Assembly (NCBI GenBank): GCA_037976565.1 | Contig: CP137680.1 | Coordinates: forward strand, 12,387,804 to 12,451,803 | DNA from: Mesocentrotus franciscanus | Taxonomy: Eukaryota > Echinodermata > Echinoidea > Camarodonta > Strongylocentrotidae | Length of the DNA: 64,000 nt | Reading direction: 5' to 3' | In this document: one piece after another, positions 26,501 to 39,000 of the stretch | Layout of the letters: each line of letters starts with the position of its first letter | How positions within the stretch are numbered: position 1 is the stretch's first letter | Translations under genes and position numbers: made by a program | The notes under the pieces: generated by a model | The model's input: the letters and a program-made list of their open reading frames with translations, nothing else | What the model was told of the DNA's origin: nothing | Database searches by the model: none

Positions 26501-29500
26501 ATAGTCAGAATGCCATTATTAATATCATATATATATTCCCAGTAGCCCATCTATCCAATTTTGGAGTAGTCGAAGTGCATGATTCTTCATAAATGAAGTT
26601 TAATTTAAGTAAGTCATGCTGAATGAAAAGGTCAGCCGAAAGGAAAACTGGCCTCTTTCCTTGGAAAGCGAAAGACGATCGACTAGAGATGAGTGTGGAG
26701 TTACCTCCCCCCTCCAGGCATACATCAAACGGTCAGTTGGGAGTAATTGATAGAGAACTTGCCTCCAGTTAGAATTAATCCGCAGTAAAGCAATAGAAAG
26801 TGACCCTGACATTTCTTACCATCTTTTCTAACATCCAATCTCCTCTTTGCTCAACTCTCTAGGCCCATTTACACCGCAGAAAACCCAACTTGAAAAACCA
26901 TCATTTTATTAAACTACCATTGGAAAAATAACATACATAACAGTCAATGTTTCCTGTTTCTGATTTTTTTGTGAGTTGTGTGCATGTACCGCTTATTGCT
27001 GTACTGCTTGCAATAGTGCAGAAACTAGGAGAGTCACAGGACTAATTCACCATTGTTTTGAAAGCTAGTATTTATGCTGCAATACTGGCGGAGTTTCTGC
27101 CAGCGTTTCAAAATTCCACTCTCCAGAGGTGAATTTTTCGATTTGGATCTCTCTGGTTGTTTATGGGTAGTTGCCTTGCAACTTCCGAAATTTAAAATTT
27201 AGCTAATGACTTGTTGATCAATTGCACAGGCCTCAGTCATGTGGCAGCTTCAATTTTATGGACAGTCTCTTTGAATTACAGTCGTGTCTTACAGTGTGTT
27301 GGGATTGATCAGTATTGATTGCAAGTCTTCCTACATGTAAGTCAAACACCAAGTTACATTCACTCTTGTACATCAATCACCTCACCAAACTGACTCTGCT
27401 CTGGTCCGCCTCCAAAGCAACTGATTCTTGGACATTCAGGGTGATGGTCATCGTTCGTTTTGCCTGCTATTGGTCTCAATGGGGCGACTGTGGTACTGGT
27501 GTCAAGACCAAGATCAAGATCACACAAAACAAGACAGAGACTGGTCTAGCTACGTGTACATAACTGGGACCTGTCTTATAAAGAGTTGCAATTGATCCAC
27601 ATCAATTGCAAGTCCTCCAATCAATCGCAAGTTTACAGTCTACTAGTTCTTATGTAGGGGTACACAGTTGCGATTGATATAAATCGCAAATAACTTGTAA
27701 TTAATCGCAACTGTTCATAAGATGGGGCCCTGATATTATAAAGATACAGTATGCTAACACCTAGAGGCACTCCCATTCTCTGAAACCATATAGCAGTACA
27801 GTCATTTTCAAATCATAAGTGTAGCATGATCTGACTGTTATTATGATATTTGCAATTTTGCACCTGGGAAATCAGTGAGCCATCTTAATTCCGTTAATCA
27901 GAAACATTGGGTCAGATATCATTAAAATTAACAGTTGGATGATAGTGATACTGTGAACGTCTTGTGGTACTCCACCTAGAAACCTACATACAGATCAGTG
28001 TGATAGAATATAGAACAACGATATGGATAAAGATCACTTGAATGACATGAGATAGAGGCTGTCTTTGCCAGACTAGGCTTAGGAGCAGAGCTTCTTCATG
28101 AGGGGTGAAATGTTCACTGCTAATAAATCAGCGGCACCTTTCTTGTTTACCGAAATCCTGCGATGTGGTCAGTTGTCTGCTTTATCCCACAATTCCCTGA
28201 CCCTTGGAGAGTCATGTGTCGGCTGGCTGTAGACCGATCACATTACCGTCCCCCTCCGTCTGAAGGGAGATGGGTGTAGAGGGACTTGCCGAGGTTGTCC
28301 GTCCAGGATATTGCCTTACAGAGTGTCGTCAAGCAGTTCATAGTGGGTTTACGGCTTCACTGGGGATTTGATGGAGGGGATCAACTGCTGGCAGAGATCC
28401 ATTAGCGATGCCACCGTGGACTGATAAACGGCTTGGGTGATTGGTGCAGTGTGAACTAAAGCCATTTTTGGCGGCGGATTTGTTATCCGATAGGGCGCAT
28501 TTGTCTGTATGCTTTGCACATATTTGGCCTGTCTCGTTTCGCTGGGGGGTGAAATCGTGTTTGGGAAATGAATGTGTGATGGTGAGATTCTATTATCCAT
28601 TCTATACCTGTACTGCTAAAAGGCAAAAACTAGTTTTGGAGCCACTTCCATCTACAAATATGCAGGAGTTTAATAACAATCATTCTTTTTCAGATCATCT
28701 GAATATCACGACAGATGATCCCTGTTTTGGGTTATGCTTTAAGAAAAAAACAATGAATACAGGGAAAATAAAACATACAACTTTGAAGAAACACTTTTTA
28801 TCTCCATTTCGCTAACACAAATACATGTATTTATTTGCACATTGACAATTTTTATACCACCCGATTTATTACACATACATGTAGTACTTTCACATTGAAG
28901 TATTAATCTATACCTACTCCTATTTCCTGTCACCTCAGGAAATTGAAAGAAAATGAAAGGGTATATGAATTCGGCAGATTGTACTGTCATGGTTTTCCAG
29001 CTGGAGAACAGGTATCATCTTTCTTCTCTATCCTCTTTCCTTGAAATGCTTAAAGAAATGTTACAAGGGTGGTAAACTATTAAGCTTAGCAGTTGCTCAG
29101 AGTTTCTGTTCTCCACCCTTCTTGTACTCTCAGAAAAGAGTTGTGCATCGTATTCTGAAGACCAGCAAGGTAGAATACTATTCAAAGGTCGCAAGGTCAT
29201 AAAAGTATTGAAAAATGCCATAAAATATCTTGTTACCGCGATAACTTGAAATGCGTTAAAGCGGAAGTGAGAATTGCACGGGGTGCGGAGGCTTAATTGT
29301 CCAACACATGGCAAAAATTACCAGTGCAGAAAGTTATGAATAGGGAGATCGATTACTATTCTCTCCCCAAAGATCTGTAGTCTCCCTGCTTGCATATGAG
29401 AGTGTTGTCAGTGGTCTGTAAATTTCAATGAAGACAAAAGTATTCATGAATATGGTGGTTTTATGTTTATTGTGATATGTTCCTATTCAGGTTGGTGCAT

Positions 29501-32500
29501 CACCATCAAAAATTACCAGTGCATGACATAAATGTCTGGCAAGGTGCCATGCTCCAAAATAGAGGTCTGGTTACCTTTCTCTTGCAAAAGATCTTTTATT
29601 CCTTATGTCTACATATCAAAGTCTTGTCTCTAAAGGAAAATAACACCCTTTATACAACACCTACGTAGATCCTTGTCATTTGATTGGAGGATTGTTGGTC
29701 ACATGATATTCAATAAATAATACTATTGCACGACCATGCATTTTTGGTTATATGCAGACTGCGACGCATACGTACCTCTCTGCCCTGCACGTATCCCATT
29801 GATATTAGCTGCGCGCATCTGACGCGGAGGCAATCTGAATGTAATCGAGAAGGCCTGACTCCAACTTTAATTTATCTTTAATATAAGGAGCAAAGTATAA
29901 TTTGTTGAAAGATGTTGCATAAACAAACAATGAATGTTTTTCATTCGTTCAATAGTGCAAATATTTTCATTCGTTGAAAGATTAACGTTAATTCTATTCA
30001 ACGAGGCGTCAGCTGAGTTGAATAGAACGTTAATCTTTCAACTCATGAAAATATTCACACTATTGAACTCATAAGCATTCATTATTTATATAATAATCAC
30101 TGTACATTAGCTGATCATCTTATTCAAAATTGTCAGCCGGTTAAAAAATTATTGTGATTGCTCCTTTAAGATTACTTAGCAATTAGCTGCACCCTATTAA
30201 CAGAGAGGACCGGTTACCATTCTTTTTCCCCAAAGAGATCGTATTCTCCACATATGCACATCATATATTGGTCTTTAAATTTTCATGAATGGCAAGGGTT
30301 ACATGAATAACAAGGTGTTAATATCATTCTGCTATGTTCTACCCAAGAGTGGTGCATCATTATCATGCATAATGTAGATCAAAAGGGCATTTTAATTCTA
30401 GGTCTGGCAATGTGTCATGCTCCTTGAGAAAGGATCATTTATCACTCTTCCCTAATAAACCCTTATGGGGCGTTGCAAGAAAGTTGCGATTGATTGCAAG
30501 TTGCAAAATTTGCAACTGATATTTGCAATCGATTGCAACTCAACTTTCTTGCAATGCCCCACTAGTCTCCTAAATTTCCTAGGATTTTGTTAAGATTAAA
30601 GTCTGAACAATTAAATTAAGTTAACTAGATCTAGCTTTTATTCTCCCCCTCTCCCTCTCTTTAAATACTCATGGGGAGTTGCAAGAAAGTTGAGTTACGA
30701 TCAATTGCAAATTTGCAATTAAACGCAAGACTTACGCTTGATTTGGGGGATTTGCAATTGATCGCAAATAAGTCTTCCTGCCTGCACAATAATCTCATAA
30801 GGAATTTAAAGTCCCTGATGTTTCTATCTAGAGTGGTGCATCAACATCTTCCAAAGTTCGTCAGTGCATAAAAATGTAGGTCTTGAAAATTGTCACACTC
30901 CAAGAGAGAGGATCATTTACCAGGCTCTCCCCTGATGGTTCCATGACTGCTACTTCCGTATCATACACTCGACTTTCAATCTAAAGTATTTCATGAGCTT
31001 GGATGAAAACTAATCGCTTTGATTCTGTTCAGTTCACACCCAGAGTGGTGAAATTCCATTATTCAAAGATCGCTAATGCAAAACATCTAGGACATTGAAT
31101 GTGATATTCTGGGAGAGAGGTTCAATTACCATTCTGTCACCAAAAGTCTGTCTTTGTGGATCAATCCATAGAGGCAGGATGAATTCATGAATAAGACGAA
31201 AACACTTTCTATTCAAGAGTGTTAACAACTTCACACCCCAGAGAGTGCATAGAATAGCAATGAAAAATATCTATAACAAAATGTGTAATCAGTATTCCAT
31301 AACAATTCTGTAATATTTTAAAAGACTGTAAGACTCAATGTGAAAGGAATACTATCATGCTACATGTAGGTTATGACATTTAACCCAAAAGACATATACA
31401 TATATGTATATTTCATTGAAATATATACATTTTATATTTCAAACTTTTAACTAAACTGAGTAGCACCTGTCACACTTGATGTTAGACATTTTTAATGTGC
31501 TGTTGTGTTAGATACATGAATGCGTTTTACATCCATGTATTGCAAACATGCACTGATTAATGTAGAGGTGTCGTAGTTGAGTGGTTTTAAGCGCTTGACT
31601 TGAAATGCAAAGGTTGTGGGTTTGATCCCTGACATGGCACTGGTGTCCTTTGGCAAGGCATTAATCTATATTTGCCACTCCATACCCAGGAGAGATTTGG
31701 TACTTGGTAGGATGACGAATAGCCTTTGCGTTAGTAATTGCCATATGCTGTCATGGTGACCATATGATAGGAATACTCCGCATGGAGTGGAGATGTGCAT
31801 ATTGTGCGTGAATGAATCCAATGACCGGGTTAATAATATCTTTAAAGCGCTTAGAGACAGTATTTCGTATTAATTGCTATATAATTCTAAATCCAGATTA
31901 TTATTATTATTAATGTCAAATTCTAGTGCAGAGGGATACAATGTACCGTACACATTTCTCTGTATAACAGGTCCGTATATATACAGCACAGCTACTTTAC
32001 GAATATACTCTACTGCGCTTAATACAAAATATCATATTATGGCCCTGGCTGTAGCTGAACCACTATAACAAGGCACTAAAGCATTCAAGGAATGACACAA
32101 AATGATGCCAAAATTTGAGAATTTTACTTGACAACTGCTCTGCATTATAAAATGATATTGCATCATCCAAGCCTAAGGCTATTCAAATAAAATATAAAAA
32201 TAGATCTAGATCTGCCAGTTTCTGGCGGTTCCAAGAGCATTTTAAGTACAGAGCCTATTGTAATCTCATTTTGCAGACACTCTTGCACGCAATAGCTGAC
32301 AAGGGTGTGTGCCTGCAAACTAAAAAGACTGTATGTGAAGACTGATGAACTTTTAAACAAAAGGAAGCACATTTTCTGTTTGCTTCTGAGAGACTTGATA
32401 GATTAACTGTTCAACGAGATGAAATAGAGATCAAAGAAAATGCTTAATATATCTTGAGGCCATATATCCTTCCTTCACCCACAAGATTTATTTTAGGATC

Positions 32501-33923
32501 TTTGGCAGTTTGGGAAGGTGTACCATTACAGGTATGCCTGTACTATTGAATGCCCTTGAGATGTATGATGTAGACATTTGAACAGTATGGGGTGTGGAAT
32601 ACACGTCGCTTGGCTCTTCTTCTCATGTTATTACATTATTTCACTTTTTTTTCTCCCTGTAATCATTCCTTTTATTGTTCCCATGTGGTGACAGTGTTTA
32701 TCAATCAATCTTGTTCTTCCTTTGGTCCTGAATATTCTTTAATCTTTCTCCGTTCCTCTCTCTCTCTCTCTCTCTCACTTTCTTTTTTTCTCTCTCATAC
32801 TTTCTCTCTCTCTCAGTCTCTCTCTCTCGGTCTCTCTATCTGTCTCTTCCTCTCAGTCTTTGTCTTATTCTTCACTATCATGCCTCTCCACTCGTCATTC
32901 TTTCTTTCCTCCACTTTCAATTTTTTCTTTTCCTCTGTGTGCCGCATTCTGTTGGACAATAATATCAAATTATATTGTTTATACAAGATATTATATCCTT
33001 GATTGCATAAATCAATATCACTAATCTGACACCGTGACCAAAATTAAAACCTGATCACAGGCTTTAAAAAAAATATATGTGTGTATGGTAGTTGATGATC
33101 TTCCAGTATTTCTTGGCACCCTTTAAAGGTACTATGTCCCATTTGCAGGCCCAAAAAATGAAAAGGTTAAATTCCAACGGCATTTGAAAGACAATACTAA
33201 TTTAGAACTTCCCTAAAAAAAAGGGTGCTTGAAAATGTCTTTAAGTGGGAAAATAACGACTATTAGTTGTCAAATCGACTTAGGAGCTATAGAGCCAGTA
33301 AGTAATAGTTTGATTTTTCAGACCATTGTACCGAATGGTCGTACGTTTTATGCTGCGCAAAGATTCAATCAGTTTAATTTTGGCCATTACAAGAAGTGGG
33401 TTATTGATGAAGACAAATGCTCATGTACCCTTTACAGCTTATTTTATGTATGTTATTACCAAAGATGAAAAAAGCCAGTCAGTCACTCAATAGTGTTTGA
33501 CAGTGAAGTCTAGCAAGTAAACGGGTTTCCTTGCATAATTTGAATATTAGGACACTGCTAACGTTTAAATTTCACAGATAGGACATACATGACATATTCA
33601 TAATTCCTGCAAAGTTCTACAGAATTTGATGTTGGCTGCAAAAGGGACATAGTATCTTTAACAGGTTTTGTGAATTTTGTTTTACCTTTCATAGGATCGA
33701 ACACTAGAGGGAGCTTTTTGGTTTGCTGTGCTGCTGAACTTCAAGCACATCTACGTCTACGTGGCTCCAGCATACTTTGTCTATCTTCTGAGGACATATT
33801 GTTTTACTGCATCAAACAAAAGTATAATGCTCTTTGCTCTCTCTCTCTCTCTAACCTCTCTCTAATTAAACCTCTCTCTCTATCTCTTTCTTCCTCTCTT
33901 CCTCTCTCTTTCTTCCTCTCTTC

Positions 33924-33965
<42 letters not shown>

Positions 33966-36044
33966 ACCTTTAAAGTCTAATCTAAATTTATTTTCATAAT
34001 TCATGTGTTATGACAGTTTGATCCATGAGATTTTGCTTGTCCACTGGATCTCCTAATGTAATTCTATAAGAAGAAAAAAGTTGGGTGGAACAAAAAACAC
34101 AAACACTGTTTTTAATTGGAAGAGATGGTCTAGTACAATCATGAATTCTTGATCGAACAAGGCATAAATTTGTACCTACTCCTTGTATACCGGTAGTGCT
34201 CTCTTCGTATCCTCTTGTGAGAGTCGGGAGGACGTTATTAGGATGTACTGACGCCCTTCTGGCCTAACATTCATAATCAATGTAGATGTAGAAACAGAAC
34301 TGCAAAATGGTAGAGTGTACTACATCCATTTGAAGTCCATTGAAATATCGTACCCATGAAATCCTACAGAGAACATTCAGTTGAGCAAGAAAGAACCTAG
34401 ACAGAAATAACCGTCTGCTTTGGGTCATTCTTTAATAAAACTGACATTCGTTGACATTACCCAGAGGAGCCAGATGCAATCTCAGCGGAACAACCGTCGA
34501 TATCAGAGACTGAAGCTTTCGGTCTAGAAAGAACCTTGATATCCTTTGTTAAGTCAACAATCACCGTTAAGTTGAATGTTCACGCATCTCTCATCAACTT
34601 TTTTTTTTTACCTGCAGATGGTGGTGTAAAATGGACGAGTTTTTCTCCTGTGAGATTTCTCTGTTTAGGGATCCTGGTGATATCCGTGTGTGCCTTGTCT
34701 TTCGGTCCATTCATTGCTATGGTAAGTTTAATTAGCTTTTGATCAAGTGTCTTCTTCCAGATTTTACAAGGTCTGCCACAGGGTTTTGAGCTGGCAACCC
34801 GGAAGTTCAATGTTGTCTAAAGCCAATGGGTTTTTTTTCTCTCCTAACCGCATGACCATACTTACATGTATCGCAAAAACCCATCCTTATCTCCTGGGAG
34901 ATAAGGTACATTTATCAGGCATACATGTTTTGTAATTTTAAACATCCCCATTACATCAAGGTCCCTCGGAGAGGACCTTTAGCGGTCGGTCCTCTGGTTG
35001 CTTAATAACAAGCATTTATGCTTTCTTAGCAGTCAGGCAAAATAACCACTACTACTATCAAGCTTTTACAAGATAATCTTATTCCAGATGAGGCCAGTTC
35101 TTTCACAATTGTCGTGTACATGTATTTTCTCCAGTTTTTAACTTAAGATGTTACAGGATTAGTCTTCTGGCGGTTAAAAGTAATTGTTATATCATTTTAT
35201 CAGATCAGTCGTTCTTTGCTTGATGAATAGAGTAAAGCTGTTTTTTTCCTACTTTTATTTGATTTATCCCAATATTTCACATTTTTTCTTCTTCTTTCTT
35301 AGAATCAGCTCCCTCAAGTCCTCTCTCGGTTGTTCCCATTCAAGCGGGGTCTCTGCCACGCCTACTGGGCACCCAACTTCTGGGCCCTCTACAACGTGGC
35401 CGACAAGGCCCTAACCGTCGTAGGTATCAAGACTGGAGTGGTCTCTGCCGATGTCCTCAAGCAGAAGGCATCCATGACAGCGGGTCTGGTGCAGGAGTTT
35501 AAACACACTGTTCTACCCTCAGTCCCACCTATAGCCACTTTCCTGCTGACAGGGCTTTCAATGTTGGTAAGCAAAAGGATGAGCTTCATCATGGAATTAG
35601 CTTTTATCATTATGTGGCATGTAGATACTTCATTCACTTTTCTGTCCGGGGATCTCTTAAAATGTACCCAGACAAGGGAATTTATTATCTTTAATTTTCA
35701 ATATTAGAGGTAGTATCAATAGTTTCAAGTAGAATATCCCCAAAGAGGTAAATGTATTATAAGTACTGTGGAACTAGAATCCACAAAATTTCTCAATGAA
35801 TATAAGAGAAGAGATTGTGGTAACATACACCTGTAGCTAATGGACTATTCTGCATTTTCTAAAGTAAGCATAGTCTCTGAAAGTTTCATTAAAGCTGGAA
35901 TGAACTATGTTTTAAAAGAAAAGAAAAGAATCAGATACATGTATCTTTTTCATATTCAGCTGCTCTGTCTTGGCTGTCTTATTGGCCTTAGCCAAGATGT
36001 TATATTTTACTGAAGAATATATCTTGTATTATGTTAACATAACA

Positions 36045-36093
<49 letters not shown>

Positions 36094-39000
36094 TCCTCTC
36101 TTTCTCTCTCTCTTCCTCTCTCTCTATCTCTGTCTCTGTCTCTGTCTCTCTCTCTTTCTCTTTCTTTCTCTTTTACTGAACAGCCATCGTTGCTCCATCT
36201 ATGGCGTTACCCAGGTGGACCTAAAAGCTTCATCCGTTCTATCACATTATGTGCCTTCAGTTCCTTCATCTTCGGTTGGCATGTCCATGAAAAAGCTGTC
36301 CTGCTAATGATTGTGCCCCTCAGGTAACAAATAGCTTGGATTCTTTGGGTTTTCATGTCCTAGAGAGAGCTGTCCTACTCTAATGAATGTGTCCCTCGGG
36401 TATTAAAAAGATACATTACATTATGTGCCTTCAATACATTCATCTTTGGTTGGCATGTTTATGAAAAGGCTGTCCTGCTAATGATTGTGCCCTTCAGATC
36501 GGAAAACCAAATACACTACGTGTGTTTTGGGTTGCTCTCATTTCAACTTATTCTTTGTATGATATGTCCATGAAAAAGCAGTCCTGCTAATGATTGTGCC
36601 CCTCAGGTAACAAATACGACACAAGGTGCTGCATTATGTGCATCGTAATCTTAGGTTAGCATGCTTATGAAAAATTTGGCTGCTAATGATTGTGCCCTCA
36701 GATCGGAAACAAAATACACTATGTGTCTTGGGTTGTTGATTTCATTTTATGCTTTGTATGGTATGTCCATGAAAAATGAGGTCCTCCTAATGATTGTGCC
36801 CCTCAGGAAACAAATGACACACATCATGCATTATGATCTTTTTAAAGATAAAGTTGAGTTCTGGTCATGCGATTGCATTGTGAGAGAAACGGTGTGGAAT
36901 CGAATCAGAAAAGGTTGATCATCTAGCATATAAGTATTGGTGTGTACTGCAAGGTTCTGGAATCATCAAAATGATAAGAAATTTGGCCCAGTCGTGGTAA
37001 AGTTACAAGCACTGTACACAGAAAGATTATGGGACTGCACGAACATGTGGCATAAAAATCCGTCCCGATTTGTATGCTGTTACATGCCATATTTAGAATA
37101 TTAAGGCATTTGAAGAGCCATGCTTTTCAGGGAACATTTTTAATCTGATGTTCTTCCACACTTGCATAATCACAATGATAACGCTCACAAATTATTTGTC
37201 ACCTCTTCCCAGAACTCAACCTTCTCTTTAATCTTGTGTTAGCATGTCTGTGAGAAAGTTGGCTTTTAATGTATCCAGAATTAAAGCTATCCTTCTTCTG
37301 ATTATGTCCTTCAGTTAAAATAGAAGACATATTTTGTAAAGTAATCTCTACCATTGCTTTGCAATGAATATCTCCCTGATTTTCTGCGTGCATGTGTTTA
37401 TAAACTGCAAGTACATGTACATACCGTAATAGTGAAATATTTTGAATAAAAAATAGCCTCCATGAAGATGACCTGAACTTGTGTGCAGACTTGGAATGCG
37501 ATGACCAACTGCATTATTTATATTAAATCATTCACATCCATGTAGTACATTGTATAAATGTTCAATATTATCGTTCTTATTCTGTACCGGTATTTATGAT
37601 GACGGTATCATTTTCTTGTGTCACTTGTTTTTAGTTTACTAGCTGTACAAAGCTTCAAAGATGCTCAAGTCTTCCTACTGTTATCTACTGTGGGCCATTT
37701 TTCACTCTTCCCTCTTCTTTTTACACCAGCTGGTAAGAAAATATTCATTTGTTTTTCTAATACAGTATAACCTGTCTATAAAGACCGCTCAAGGGAGACA
37801 AGAAAATTGGTCTTTATGAGCAGGTGGTCTTTGTGTACAGGTTCACTTAGTACACATTTCAATGAGAAATTATTTTTCAAGGGAAACAGAAAATATGGTC
37901 TTTATAGACGGGTGGTCTTTCTATACAGGTGGTCGCTAAAGCAGGTTTCACTGTATACTCATCAAAATGGAAAAACAAAGTAATGTGTAGATTTTTACAT
38001 TAATTGTATCCCTTGCTTGTCAAAACAAACAGCAGGTATATGTTTCTATAGATACGCATTTTAAAATTGTGACCTTTCATTTATCAGGTCTACAATAATT
38101 TGTACATCATGTCAATTTTTAACAGAGATGATTTTGTAGCTGCCCTACATTATGTATTCATAATTTTTTTGAATTATAAACCTCTGCTAGGGATGCAAAC
38201 ATATAGTCGACAATTCCCTTTCATTAAAGTGTAAACCCCATATTTCTCTCCAATTCTTTCCAGAAACACCCATCAAAGTCTGTCTGATGATTGCATATAC
38301 CTGCTTCAGCTTTGTGAGCATGGAATCTTGTTACAGGTGAGTCAATATATTAGAAACAACTTCCAGTAAGTAAAGTAGCAAAATGGTGTTTAAAGAGAAT
38401 GTTGAGTTCTGGGAAGAGGTGAGAAATAATTTGTGAGCGTTATCATTGTTATTATGCAAGTGTGGAAGAACATCAGAGAAAAAATGTTCCTTGAAAAGTA
38501 TGGCTCTTCAAATGCCTTTATATTCTAAATATGACATGTAACAGCATAAAAATCGGGACGGAGTTTTATGCCATATGTTTGAGTAGTCCCATATACGTCT
38601 TTCTGTGTAAAGTGCTTGTTACTTTACCAAGACTGGGCCAAATTTCTTATCAATTTGATGATTCCAGAACCTTGCAGTACACACCAATACTTATGTGCTA
38701 AATGATCAACCTTTTTTGATCGATTCCACACCGTTTCTTTCACAATGCAATCGCATGACCAAAACTCAACTTTATCTTTAAAGATGGTTTATCCCTTTTG
38801 CATCCCTAAAAACCTGAAGTTCCATAAATCCAGTGGCATATTGAAGAAGTCTATTATTAGGAACCTCCCACCAAATGAAAATAAAAATGGAAACTGGCTT
38901 TCAGGAAATAAATTTTGACATGCCCTGCGGTCTGAATACAGACCGCGGTTTGGACTTTGAAAAGCCCTGAGTTAGAGTGTTGAGTTAACTTCATAAATTA

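Larger units (their letters stand above)
25791..33694 (+). other. ALG8: ALG8 intron 5 (7.9 kb)
   Basis: Contains foldbacks (27571-27733, 30468-30562, 30668-30775), a hairpin (29945-30070), a SINE (31564-31916), CT tracts (32757-32835) and a family B MITE (33123-33661) ending just 33 bases before exon 6. ORFs such as 28441-28815 show no recognisable domains. Confidence 0.75.
36324..37634 (+). other. ALG8: ALG8 intron 9 with decayed exon 9 copies
   Basis: Contains the tandem exon copies (36340-36835 and 37231-37320) interrupted by a TTAA MITE (36842-37231). The remaining 300 bases before exon 10 are plain AT-rich intron. Confidence 0.85.

Noticed and set aside
36661..36918. 85-codon ORF in ALG8 intron 9
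   Set aside because: It crosses decayed exon copies D and E out of exon frame and runs into a MITE; not a gene.
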